64,000 nt of DNA from Pseudonocardia hydrocarbonoxydans. GTDB taxonomy: Bacteria > Actinomycetota > Actinomycetes > Mycobacteriales > Pseudonocardiaceae. Positions 8,547 through 15,800 of the stretch are shown piece by piece. Numbering within the stretch: the first letter of the stretch is position 1; the number at the start of each line of letters is the position of its first letter. Both the position numbers and the translations under genes were made by a program. The stretch is taken from the NCBI RefSeq assembly GCF_006539565.1, contig NZ_BJNG01000014.1, positions 124,001-188,000 of the forward strand, given 5' to 3'. Under the pieces are notes generated by a model. It was not told the origin of the DNA. It worked only from the letters and a program-made list of their open reading frames with translations, and ran no database searches.

Positions 8547-9320
8547 TCATGCGTCGGGGCCCAGGACGTCGGGGCCCAGGAAGAAGCGGGCGTAGCGGGG
8601 GTCCATGTGGTCGAGGCCGAGCAGGACCGGGAAGTCGGCGCAGTCGAAGTCGGGGTCGTGCGCGGGGGCGCCGCAGACCCACGCGCCCAGGCGCAGGTAG
8701 CCGCGCAGCAGCGGCGGGAGCGGGGAGCGGGCCGCCACGGCCGGGACGGGCCACGGCCGGTGCGGCGTCACGCGGTAGCGCGGCGGCGCGAGGTGCGCGG
8801 TCCGCACCCGCTCGGCGACCGAGGCCGCGAGCGCTCCCCCGTCGGCCAGCGGGACGCTCGCGCAGCCGATCAGCCAGCGGTTGCCGGTCAGCAGCATGTA
8901 GCGGGCGATCCCGGCCCAGACGAGGTTGATGACGGCGCCGTCGCGGTGGCCGGGGTGCACGCACGAGCGGCCGGTCTCGACGAGCGAGGGGCGCAGCGGG
9001 TCCAGGGCGCCGATCGCGAACTCGCCCTCGGCGTAGAGGGCCCCCGCCGCCGCCGCGCGCCGTGGCGGCAACATCCGGTAGGTGCCGACGATCTCGCCGG
9101 TGGCGTCCTCCCGGACGACGAGGTGGTCACAGAAGGCGTCGAACCGGTCGACGTCGAGACCCGGCTCGGGGCTGTGCAGCACGGCCCCCAGCTCCCCGGC
9201 GAACACCCGGTGCCGCAGCCGCTGGGCGGCCCGGACCTCGGCGTCGTCGGTGGTGAGCAGCAGCGAGTAGCGGGAGGCGGCGGCCGGTGGGGTCGCGGCG
9301 AGAACCTGCGATGCGGTCAC
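8547..9320 (-). CDS. GNAT-family acyltransferase, OlsB-like
   Basis: A 257-residue protein of the GNAT fold family that includes OlsB (ornithine N-acyltransferase) and N-acyl amino acid synthases. The core reads LRHRVFAGELGA, then FDAFCDHLVVRE, GTYRMLPP, ETGRSCVHPGHRDGAVINLVW and a C-terminal GLDHMDPRYARFFLG. It would transfer a (3-hydroxy)acyl chain from ACP or CoA to an amine, possibly making a lyso-ornithine-type lipid for the downstream PlsC-type enzyme. In related genomes the two genes are adjacent (Rv3027c-Rv3026c); here a dead IS256-type element and 22-bp repeats separate them, which probably breaks the operon. The GTG at 9320 is the furthest upstream plausible start. A nested palindrome (copy 2) lies just upstream. 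Confidence 0.8.
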   Translation of the reverse strand: MTASQVLAATPPAAASRYSLLLTTDDAEVRAAQRLRHRVFAGELGAVLHSPEPGLDVDRFDAFCDHLVVREDATGEIVGTYRMLPPRRAAAAGALYAEGEFAIGALDPLRPSLVETGRSCVHPGHRDGAVINLVWAGIARYMLLTGNRWLIGCASVPLADGGALAASVAERVRTAHLAPPRYRVTPHRPWPVPAVAARSPLPPLLRGYLRLGAWVCGAPAHDPDFDCADFPVLLGLDHMDPRYARFFLGPDVLGPDA

Positions 9321-9365
9321 ACGGGTCTTGGTAGCCCCCCGAGGTGGCCCGCGGCCCTCACCCTC

Positions 9366-9422
9366 ATTGCAGGAAGGCCACCTTCACGCAACCAGATGGC
9401 GTGAAGGTGGCCTTCCTGCAAT
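9366..9422. repeat. Nested palindromic intergenic repeat, copy 2
   Basis: Two perfect 24-nt arms (9366-9389 and 9399-9422) flank a 9-nt loop, with the same core as copies 1 and 3. It lies 15 bp beyond the etfA stop and about 45 bp before the GNAT start, both on the minus strand, so it would terminate or attenuate transcription from etfBA into the lipid genes. Confidence 0.9.
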
Positions 9423-9436
9423 TCGACGGGCGAGCG

Positions 9437-10381
9437 TCAGGACTTGCGCTTGGCGATCTCGTCCTTGAGCTGCGGGGCGACGGTGAACAGGTCGCCCACC
9501 ACACCGAAGTCGGCGATCTCGAAGATCGGCGCCTCGGCGTCCTTGTTCACCGCGATGATCGTCTTGGACGTCTGCATCCCGGCCCGGTGCTGGATCGCAC
9601 CCGAGATGCCCAGCGCGATGTAGAGCTGCGGGGACACGGTCTTGCCGGTCTGCCCCACCTGGAACTGGTGCGGGTAGTAGCCCGAGTCCACCGCGGCCCG
9701 CGAGGCGCCGACGGCGGCACCCAGGGTGTCGGCCAGGCCCTCGACGACACCGAAGTCGTCGGCCGAGCCCACACCGCGACCACCGGAGACGACGACCGAG
9801 GCCTCGGTGAGCTCCGGACGGTCACCGCCCACGATCGGCTCCCGGCTGGTGACCGACGCGTTGCGCCCGTCGACCGACACCGTCACGGTCTCCTGCGCGC
9901 CCGCACCCGCGGCCGCCTCGATCTCCACCGAGCCCGGGCGCAGCGTGATCACCGGGTGCGCGGTGTTGGCCTTGGCCTCCGCGACGTAGGCGCCACCGAA
10001 CACCGAGTGCGTGACACCGTCGGCCGACAGGCCCACGACGTCGTTGAGCCACGCGGAGTTCGTGCGCACCGCGAGGCGCCCGGCGATCTCCTTGCCGTCG
10101 GCGGACACGCCGATCAGCACCGCGGCGGGCGACGCGGACTCGATCAGCCCAGCCAGCACCGACACCTCCGGCGTCAGGAACGCGGTGTCGTCGGTCTCGG
10201 CCACGTAGATCTTCTCGGCGCCGTGCTCGGCCAGACCGTCGGCCAGCTTGGCCGCCGTGCCCGCCGGGCCGACGACGACCGCGGACGGCTCGCCCAGCGT
10301 GCGGGCGGCGGTCAGCAGCTCGAACGTCGACTTCTTGATCTCACCCTCGAGGTGGTCGACGAGGACCAGTACCTCAGCCAT
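9437..10381 (-). CDS. etfA: Electron transfer flavoprotein alpha subunit
   Basis: A 314-residue FAD-binding subunit (FixB type) that accepts electrons from acyl-CoA dehydrogenases with the beta subunit and passes them to the quinone pool. The N-terminal half ([20 protein letters not shown]) is the alpha/beta domain. The C-terminal FAD domain carries the signature with [33 protein letters not shown] and [19 protein letters not shown]. It is downstream of etfB with a 32-bp gap and is presumably co-transcribed. The mycobacterial counterparts are Rv3028c/Rv3029c, in the same order. Confidence 0.97.
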   Translation of the reverse strand: MAEVLVLVDHLEGEIKKSTFELLTAARTLGEPSAVVVGPAGTAAKLADGLAEHGAEKIYVAETDDTAFLTPEVSVLAGLIESASPAAVLIGVSADGKEIAGRLAVRTNSAWLNDVVGLSADGVTHSVFGGAYVAEAKANTAHPVITLRPGSVEIEAAAGAGAQETVTVSVDGRNASVTSREPIVGGDRPELTEASVVVSGGRGVGSADDFGVVEGLADTLGAAVGASRAAVDSGYYPHQFQVGQTGKTVSPQLYIALGISGAIQHRAGMQTSKTIIAVNKDAEAPIFEIADFGVVGDLFTVAPQLKDEIAKRKS

Positions 10382-10413
10382 GACTGTCTCCTCTTCTTCT
10401 CGTCGAACCGGAC

Positions 10414-11199
10414 TCAGATGAGCTTCTGCGACACGAGGAACGCGGCGATCTTCGCGCCGCCGTCGCCCTCGTCCTCGATCTTCTCGCCCGCGCTCTTGGG
10501 CGGCTTGGGCGAGGCCGAGGTGACCGCGGACAGCGCGTTGGCCAGCCCGACCTCCGAGGCGTCGATCCCGGCGTCGGCCAGCGAGAGCGTGGCGACCGGC
10601 TTCTTCTTCGCCGCCATGATCCCCTTGAACGACGGGTAGCGCGGCTCGTTGATCTTCTCCCCGACCGAGATCACGGCGGGCAGCTCGGCCGAGAGCATCG
10701 TGATGCCCTCGTCGGTCTCGCGCTTGACCGTGACGGCCGAGCCGTCGACGGTGATCTCGCGGGCGTGGGTCAGGGCCGGCAGGCCCAGCACGTCGGCCAC
10801 CATGGCCGCGATCGCGCCGCCGCGGCCGTCGGAGGCCTCGTTGCCGGCGATCACCAGGTCCACACCGTCGACGGTGCCGATCGCCTTCGCGAGCGCCTTC
10901 GCGGTGCCGACGGCGTCGGTGCCCGCCAGCGCCTCGTCCGACAGGTGCACCGCCTTGTCGGCACCCATCGACAGCGCCTTGCGGATCGCGTCGGTGGCAC
11001 GGTCGGGGCCCATCGTGAGCACGGTGACCTCGGAGCCGTCGTTGGCCTCCTTCAGCACCAGCGCGGCTTCGACGGCCCGCTCGTTGATCTCGTCCAGGAC
11101 CGCGTCGGTGGCGTCCCGGTCCAGGACACCGTCCGACGGGTTGAGCTTGCGTTCGGAGTAGGTGTCGGGCACCTGCTTGACCAGCACGACGATGTTCAT
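10414..11199 (-). CDS. etfB: Electron transfer flavoprotein beta subunit
   Basis: A 261-residue FixA-type subunit. It opens with MNIVVLVKQVPDTYSERKL, has the AMP-site region DLVIAGNEASDGRGGAI, and later the recognition-loop region NEPRYPSFKGIMAAKKKP. It forms the ETF heterodimer with EtfA and serves fatty-acid and other acyl-CoA oxidation. The ATG at 11199 has purine-rich AGGAGGTCGAAGAGGTC just upstream. A divergent upstream region of about 320 bp contains the likely promoter and a TACCG-CGGTA inverted repeat. Confidence 0.97.
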   Translation of the reverse strand: MNIVVLVKQVPDTYSERKLNPSDGVLDRDATDAVLDEINERAVEAALVLKEANDGSEVTVLTMGPDRATDAIRKALSMGADKAVHLSDEALAGTDAVGTAKALAKAIGTVDGVDLVIAGNEASDGRGGAIAAMVADVLGLPALTHAREITVDGSAVTVKRETDEGITMLSAELPAVISVGEKINEPRYPSFKGIMAAKKKPVATLSLADAGIDASEVGLANALSAVTSASPKPPKSAGEKIEDEGDGGAKIAAFLVSQKLI

Positions 11200-11522
11200 C
11201 GGACCTCTTCGACCTCCTGCCGGTGCGGACGCTGCCGCTCGTGGGTCTCGCGGGGTCGAGAGCCCCACGGATGAAACGACTCTGCCACCCGCTGTGGCGC
11301 ACGGGCGCGGCGGGCGGCTCTGTCCGACATTGTTACCGGGCGGTATCCACCGGGCAAACGGGCAGCGGGGTGAGGCTGCTCACCGATGGTGCGGGCGTGC
11401 GCTGTGACCGACCTCACCCACCGCGTTTCCACCCTCCGCGAACCGGGCATCCGCTCACCGGATCGGGTGACGGTCCGGCAGGTCCCCGCCGGAGCCGCGC
11501 CCAGGAGAAACGGAGTCCCACG
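11200..11522. other. Divergent intergenic region upstream of etfBA
   Basis: About 320 bp without a convincing gene. It contains the etfB ribosome-binding region, the inverted repeat at 11334-11345, and the ribosome-binding sequence of the small downstream gene (GGAGAAACGG near 11505-11514). I saw nothing else. Confidence 0.5.
11334..11345. promoter_or_regulatory. Inverted repeat TACCG-GG-CGGTA, possible operator upstream of etfBA
   Basis: Two 5-nt arms around a 2-nt centre lie about 135 bp upstream of the etfB start. Short inverted repeats of this kind are bound by TetR-type regulators of fatty-acid oxidation in actinobacteria. No such regulator is encoded nearby, so this is a guess based on symmetry. 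Confidence 0.3.
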
Positions 11523-11708
11523 ATGCCTCTCATGAACCGCCTGCTGGGCGCCCTGCGCGGCGCCGCGAACCCCGGCCACCCCGGCGGCGCCCGCCCCGCG
11601 GGCGGCCGCCCCGTCGGCGCCGGCGGCCACGGCGCCCGCCCCGGCGGCGGCCTCGCCGGGATCATCGGCTCGCTGCTGTCGGGCCGCGGTCGCCGACGCG
11701 GCCTGTAG
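11523..11708 (+). CDS. Small Gly/Arg-rich protein, unknown
   Basis: A 61-residue ORF with an ATG preceded by GGAGAAACGGAG about 5-15 nt upstream. It has a short amphipathic start (MPLMNRLLGALRGA), a Gly/Pro/His/Arg-rich middle, a hydrophobic GGLAGIIGSLLSG segment and a basic end (RGRRRGL). I do not recognise the family. A strong hairpin with a T-run immediately after the stop supports a real transcription unit. Confidence 0.5.
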   Translation: MPLMNRLLGALRGAANPGHPGGARPAGGRPVGAGGHGARPGGGLAGIIGSLLSGRGRRRGL

Positions 11709-11721
11709 ACCACTCCTCCCT

Positions 11722-11764
11722 GACGGACGGCGCCCGGAACGATCGGGCGCCGTTCGTCGTTTCC
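11722..11764 (+). terminator. Intrinsic terminator after the small Gly/Arg-rich gene
   Basis: Two 15-nt arms (11722-11736 and 11744-11758, 14 of 15 paired) surround a 7-nt loop and are followed by GTTTCCC, a short T-run. This is a good rho-independent terminator 13 bp after the stop. Confidence 0.75.
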
Positions 11765-11885
11765 CGGCCCGGACGGCGCTGACCGCACCGGGCCGGAGCC
11801 GATAGGGTCGCGCGCACCTCCCGGACGTCCCGGTCGAGCCGTCCGGGACGCCCGGCGGTGAGGTGCGGGTGAGAGGGGTACGGCC

Positions 11886-12179
11886 GTGGTGGTGACCGGC
11901 TACGACGACCGTCACGGCTGCGGCTACGTCCTGAGCACCGGGTCCGACGCCACGACGCCGACGCCGCACACGCTCGCCGTCACCCACGAGGGCCTGACCG
12001 TCCGCGCCACCCCGGAGCTGGCCGCGGCCCTGCGCGACGCGCTGGCGAACCGCCCCGTCGCCCGGTTGGGCTGGTCGGGGCCCGAGGTGCCCCTCACGCT
12101 CGACGACCGGATCCTGCTGGCCTGGCTGCGGCACACCGTCGGGGGCGTGCTCACCGTCTCCGGCGGCCCCGAACGCTGA
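11886..12179 (+). CDS. Hypothetical protein, 97 residues
   Basis: Starts at a GTG after GAGAGGGG and reads 97 residues with even codon use. It looks like a small soluble alpha/beta protein (TLAVTHEGLTVRATPELAAALRDAL..., then LTLDDRILLAWLRHTVGGVL). No motif identifies a function. It lies between a terminator and the two-component operon, in the same direction. Confidence 0.55.
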   Translation: MVVTGYDDRHGCGYVLSTGSDATTPTPHTLAVTHEGLTVRATPELAAALRDALANRPVARLGWSGPEVPLTLDDRILLAWLRHTVGGVLTVSGGPER

Positions 12180-12236
12180 GCACCGCCATCCGGACGCGGG
12201 GTCGCGAGCAGGCGCGCCGGACGGTCCTGCCGGGCC

Positions 12237-12261
12237 GCCGATCGTCAGGCAAGTGTCAGGC
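12237..12261 (+). promoter_or_regulatory. Direct repeat GTCAGGC-N4-GTCAGGC upstream of the two-component operon
   Basis: Two GTCAGGC half-sites at 12244 and 12255 are 11 bp apart, the spacing expected for an OmpR/PhoP-family dimer. They are preceded by GCCGATC; the identical 14-mer GCCGATCGTCAGGC recurs at 14952. A possible -10 (CAGTAT) follows near 12291. This is probably the autoregulatory site of the response regulator. Confidence 0.55.
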
Positions 12262-12326
12262 GGGCGCCGGGCACGCGGCGCCGGGATCGGCCAGTATCGG
12301 GGGCGAGCCACCCGGAGAGGAGCCCG

Positions 12327-12542
12327 ATGACCGTCCACGATCTGCCCTCCGTCGACCGTTCCGACGTGACCCGCCGCCTCACCGAGGAGTTCACCGGCCT
12401 GGTACCCGACGACGTCGTCCGGCTCGAGGTCGAGATCGCGGCCCGGGAGCTGCGGGGCCAGGTGCCCGACGGCGCGCTCGCGGAGATGCTGCACCGCCTC
12501 GCGGCACAGCGCCTGCGCGGGTGGGTCGTGGTCCGGCGCTGA
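12327..12542 (+). CDS. Small three-helix-bundle protein
   Basis: A 71-residue, all-helical protein (RSDVTRRLTEEFTGLVPDDV, EIAARELRGQVPDGALAEML, HRLAAQRLRGWV) resembling the three-helix-bundle dimerisation proteins found singly in actinobacterial genomes. The ATG has GAGAGGAG 6 nt upstream. Its last 22 bases overlap the proposed GTG start of the response regulator, so it is the first gene of the two-component operon. Its role there is unknown. Confidence 0.6.
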   Translation: MTVHDLPSVDRSDVTRRLTEEFTGLVPDDVVRLEVEIAARELRGQVPDGALAEMLHRLAAQRLRGWVVVRR

Positions 12543-13252
12543 ACACCGACCGCGGGGCCGAGGCGCCCACCCGCCTGCTGCTGGTCGAGGACGACGCCCG
12601 CATCCGCCAGGCACTGCGCATGGCGCTGGCCGACGAGGGCTGCGAGGTCGTGGAGGCCCCCGACGGGGAGTCCGCGCTCGCCGCACTGGCCGGTACCCCC
12701 GTCGACGTGGTGCTGCTCGACCTGATGCTGCCCGGGGTCGGCGGCCTGGAGGTGTGCCGGACCCTGCGCGCCCGCGGCAACCTGCCGATCATCATCGTCT
12801 CGGCGCGGGCCGACCACCGCGACGTCATCGCCGGGCTGGAGGCGGGCGCCGACGACTACGTCACCAAGCCGCTCGTCGCGGCGGTGCTCGCGGCCCGCAT
12901 CCGGGCGCTCCTGCGGCGCCGGGCGCCCGGGACGACCGGCGTCGCGACGGTCGTGCGGGCCGGCGACCTCGAGATCCGGCCCGACGAGCAGGTCGTGCTG
13001 CGCGGCGGGCGGCCGGTGCACCTCACCCGCACCGAGTTCGGGGTGCTCCTGGAGCTGGCCTCCGCGGGCGGGCGGGTCGTCACCCGCGAGGCGCTGCTGC
13101 GCCGTGTGTGGGGGTACGACTACGTCGCCGACACCCGGCTGCTCGACGTGCACGTCCGGCGGCTGCGCCGCAAGGTCGAGGACGACCCCGACGACCCGCG
13201 GTGTGTACTGACCGTCCGCGGGAGCGGGTACAAGATCGGGCAGACCGGCTGA
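12521..13252 (+). CDS. OmpR-family response regulator
   Basis: A 243-residue two-domain regulator. The receiver has the acidic pair in LLLVEDDARIR, the phosphoacceptor Asp67 in VVLLDLMLPG and the conserved Lys in YVTKPL. The C-terminal winged helix reads LTRTEFGVLLELA...VVTREALLRRVWGY and VHVRRLRRKVEDDP...VRGSGYKI. It should bind direct repeats of about 11-bp period as a dimer, and such repeats lie upstream of its operon and before the methyltransferase gene at 15025. The GTG at 12521 gives a short extra N-terminus (MGRGPALNTDRG) that overlaps the previous gene; a downstream start is possible. The kinase gene follows 10 bp later. Confidence 0.92.
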   Translation: MGRGPALNTDRGAEAPTRLLLVEDDARIRQALRMALADEGCEVVEAPDGESALAALAGTPVDVVLLDLMLPGVGGLEVCRTLRARGNLPIIIVSARADHRDVIAGLEAGADDYVTKPLVAAVLAARIRALLRRRAPGTTGVATVVRAGDLEIRPDEQVVLRGGRPVHLTRTEFGVLLELASAGGRVVTREALLRRVWGYDYVADTRLLDVHVRRLRRKVEDDPDDPRCVLTVRGSGYKIGQTG

Positions 13253-13262
13253 GGGGGTCCTG

Positions 13263-14627
13263 GTGCGCATCGTCGGCCCGTCCCTGCGCTGGCGCGTGGC
13301 GATGGCGTTCGGGCTGGTCTCGCTGGTCCTCACCGGCGCGCTCGCGACGGTCACCTGGAACCTCGCGTCGGGCTACATGCTGCGCCAGCGCGAGGACAGC
13401 GCCGTGCTCCAGGCGACGGTCGACGTCCGGCTCGTCGAGGCCTCGCTCCGGGCCGGATCCGGCGGGCTGCGCGACCTGCTCGCCGGGCTCACCACCGATT
13501 CCGGGTCGACCGTGCTGCTCGAACGCGAGGACGGGTGGCTCACCAGCGGCCGGCAGGTCGATCCCGCCGCGCTCCCCCGGCCGCTGATGGAGCTCGCCGA
13601 GGCGGGTGTCCCCGCCCGGCAGCGGGTCGTCGTCGACGGCGTCCTGGTGATCGCGGTGACGCTGCCCGTCGCCACCGACGGTTCCACCTACGTCGAGCTC
13701 TTCCCCCTCCCGGAGCTCGACCGGACCTTCCGCTTCCTCAGCGCCGTGCTCATCGCCGGGGTCGCCACCAGTGCCGTCCTGGCCGTCACCCTGGGTTCCT
13801 GGCTGGGACGGCGGGCGCTGCGCCCCCTGACCGAGCTGACGGCCGCGGCGTCCCGGGTCGCCGGCGGCGACCTGGGGACCCGCCTTCCCGACACCGCCGA
13901 TCCCGACCTCGCCCCGCTCACCTCCTCGTTCAACCGCACGGCCGGCGCCCTGGAGGCCCGGGTGCGCCGCGACATCCGGTTCGCCGGCGACGTCAGCCAC
14001 GAGCTGCGCTCCCCGCTCACCACGATGGCCAACGCCGCCGCCGTCCTGGAGCGCCGCCGCGACGAGCTCGGCGGCACCTCGCGGCAGGCGCTGGACCTGC
14101 TGACCGGTGAGGTCGACCGCTTCCAGCGGATGGTCGTCGACCTGTTGGAGATCTCCCGCGAGGACCCCGACGCGGCCGACCCCGTCGACCTGCTGGACCT
14201 CGGGGAGCTGGTCGCCGCGGCCCTGGCGGTCCGGCCGGGCCCGGCCCCCGCCGTCGAGCGCGCGGCCGCGCCGGTGCTGGTGCGGGGTGACCGGCGCCGC
14301 CTGGACCGGGTCGTGGTCAACCTGCTGGACAACGCCGACCGTTACGGCGGCGGCCCGGTGCGCGTCGGCGTGACGCGGCACGCCGGCCGGGCCAGGGTCG
14401 AGGTCGACGACGCCGGTCCCGGCGTGCCGGAGCACCTGCGCGAGCAGGTGTTCGAGCGGTTCACCCGCGGCACCCGGGCCGGGCGCCGCGGCGACGACGG
14501 CGGTACCGGACTGGGGCTGGCCCTGGTCGCCCAGCACGTCGACCGGCACGGCGGCACCGTGCACGTGTGCGACCGCCCCGGTGGCGGGGCCCGGTTCGTC
14601 GTCGAGCTGCCGGAGGCCGCGCCGTGA
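13263..14627 (+). CDS. Sensor histidine kinase (OmpR-partner type)
   Basis: A 454-residue inner-membrane kinase. There are two membrane helices (about 12-34 and 157-182) flanking an extracytoplasmic sensor of about 120 residues, then HAMP (RRALRPLTELTAAASRV). The H box is FAGDVSHELRSPLTT with His246, and the ATPase domain has NLLDNADRYG, DDAGPGVP and GTGLGLALV. The layout resembles MtrB/CseC-type kinases of actinobacteria. Signal and targets are unknown. The stop overlaps the GTG of a small lipoprotein gene by 4 nt (GTGA), so the lipoprotein is made with the kinase and may touch its sensor domain. Confidence 0.93.
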   Translation: MRIVGPSLRWRVAMAFGLVSLVLTGALATVTWNLASGYMLRQREDSAVLQATVDVRLVEASLRAGSGGLRDLLAGLTTDSGSTVLLEREDGWLTSGRQVDPAALPRPLMELAEAGVPARQRVVVDGVLVIAVTLPVATDGSTYVELFPLPELDRTFRFLSAVLIAGVATSAVLAVTLGSWLGRRALRPLTELTAAASRVAGGDLGTRLPDTADPDLAPLTSSFNRTAGALEARVRRDIRFAGDVSHELRSPLTTMANAAAVLERRRDELGGTSRQALDLLTGEVDRFQRMVVDLLEISREDPDAADPVDLLDLGELVAAALAVRPGPAPAVERAAAPVLVRGDRRRLDRVVVNLLDNADRYGGGPVRVGVTRHAGRARVEVDDAGPGVPEHLREQVFERFTRGTRAGRRGDDGGTGLGLALVAQHVDRHGGTVHVCDRPGGGARFVVELPEAAP

Positions 14628-14803
14628 CCCGCCGCCGGTTCCTCGTGCCCGTCGTGCTCGGCTGCCTGGTCCTGGGCGGGTGCGGGGTCGACGACGAGCC
14701 GGAGCCGGTGCCCCTCACCGAGGCGCCGGTGGCCCCGGCCGCGGTGCCGACCGTGACCCAGCGCCCCGACCCCGCGCCGGACCCGTCGACGCCGGACGGG
14801 TGA
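14624..14803 (+). CDS. Very small lipoprotein coupled to the histidine kinase
   Basis: A 59-residue protein: a basic start (TRRR), a hydrophobic stretch and the lipobox LVLGGC, leaving a mature peptide of only about 38 acidic and Pro-rich residues after the lipidated Cys. Its GTG overlaps the kinase stop (GTGA). By analogy with CseA next to CseB/CseC in Streptomyces it could tune the sensor, but the sequences are not obviously related. It is too short to hold an enzymatic domain. Confidence 0.65.
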   Translation: MTRRRFLVPVVLGCLVLGGCGVDDEPEPVPLTEAPVAPAAVPTVTQRPDPAPDPSTPDG

Positions 14804-14906
14804 CCACCGGCCCGAACGCCTCTCCCCGGAGGCCGATCTCCGAGGCCTGCCGCGGCGGGCTCCCCAGCCTCCGCGCTCCCCGGAACGGGACGGTCCGGTG
14901 GTCACC
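14799..14906. other. Long stem-loop element after the two-component operon
   Basis: Perfect 12-nt inverted arms GGTGACCACCGG (14799-14810) and CCGGTGGTCACC (14895-14906) enclose 84 nt that contain further GC-rich pairings. The first arm overlaps the stop codon of the small lipoprotein gene. It could be a terminator or a structured 3' end; there is no T-run. Confidence 0.4.
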
Positions 14907-14951
14907 ACGACCAGTTGTAGCGGGCCGCGGGGCACCCCGGTGCCCGGTCGC

Positions 14952-14975
14952 GCCGATCGTCAGGCGGTCGTCAGG
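14952..14975 (+). promoter_or_regulatory. Direct repeat GTCAGG-N5-GTCAGG upstream of the methylglucose-locus methyltransferase
   Basis: Half-sites at 14959 and 14970 are 11 bp apart, and the block starts with GCCGATCGTCAGGC, identical to the block upstream of the adjacent two-component operon. It lies 50 bp before the GTG at 15025. It suggests direct control of the polysaccharide genes by the neighbouring response regulator. Confidence 0.55.
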
Positions 14976-15024
14976 TCGACCGCCGGTCGCGGGGCCCCGA
15001 CGCGGGTCTGGCAGCGTGCGGACG

Positions 15025-15762
15025 GTGACATCCCTGCCCCTGACCGGCGAGCGCACCGTGCCCGGCATCGCCGAGGAGAACTACTGGTTCCGCCGCCACG
15101 AGGTGGTCTACGCCGCGATCGCGCCCCGCTGCACCGGGCTCGACGTGCTGGAGGCCGGCTGCGGCGAGGGGTACGGCGCCGACCTGCTGGCCGGGGTCGC
15201 GCGCCGGGTCGTCGGCCTCGACTACGACGTCCCCACCGCCGTCCACGCCGCCCGCCGCTACCCCCGCGTCGACGTGGCGCGTGCCAACCTCGTCGCGCTG
15301 CCCGTCCGCGACGGTGCGGTCGGCGCGGTGGTGTCGCTGCAGGTGATCGAACACCTGTGGGAGCAGGAGCGGTTCCTGCGCGAGTGCCGCCGCGTGCTGG
15401 CCCCGGGGGGCGCGCTGCTGCTGTCCACGCCCAACCGGATCACCTTCTCCCCCGGCCGCGACACCCCGCTCAACCCCTTCCACACCCGCGAGCTGTCCGG
15501 GTCCGAGCTCGCCGGGCTGGTGCGCGACGCCGGGTTCGCCGACGTCGAGGTGCTCGGGCTGCACCACGGCCCCCGCCTGCGGGAGCTCGACGCGCGCCAC
15601 GGCGGGTCGATCGTCGACGCGCAGGTCGCCGTCGTCGTCGACGGGAACCCGTGGCCCGCCGCCCTGCGCGCGGACGTCGCCTCGGTGACGAGTGCCGACT
15701 TCGAGCTGCACGGCGACGACGTGGACGCGAGCCTGGACCTGCTGGTCCTGGCCCGCCGCTGA
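15025..15762 (+). CDS. SAM-dependent methyltransferase of the methylglucose polysaccharide locus
   Basis: A 245-residue class I methyltransferase. The SAM loop is VLEAGCGEGYGADLLAGVA, motif II region VVGLDYD, then VVSLQVIEHLWEQERFL and LAPGGALLLSTPN. The opening LPLTGERTVPGIAEENYWFRRHEVVY is characteristic of the family next to the GH57 branching enzyme (Rv3030 in M. tuberculosis), linked to methylglucose lipopolysaccharide synthesis. A sugar methylation role is therefore likely. The GTG at 15025 was preferred over 15016 because it matches the family start and would be leaderless. The response-regulator-type direct repeat lies 50 bp upstream. Confidence 0.85.
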   Translation: MTSLPLTGERTVPGIAEENYWFRRHEVVYAAIAPRCTGLDVLEAGCGEGYGADLLAGVARRVVGLDYDVPTAVHAARRYPRVDVARANLVALPVRDGAVGAVVSLQVIEHLWEQERFLRECRRVLAPGGALLLSTPNRITFSPGRDTPLNPFHTRELSGSELAGLVRDAGFADVEVLGLHHGPRLRELDARHGGSIVDAQVAVVVDGNPWPAALRADVASVTSADFELHGDDVDASLDLLVLARR

Positions 15763-15787
15763 CGACCGCCGGTCCGCGCGCGTCGCG

Positions 15788-15793
15788 TAGCGT
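15788..15793 (+). promoter_or_regulatory. -10-like TAGCGT before the GH57 gene (leaderless)
   Basis: TAGCGT ends 7 nt before the GTG at 15801, the arrangement of leaderless actinobacterial promoters. No clear -35 was seen. Confidence 0.45.
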
Positions 15794-15800
15794 CCGGGAG

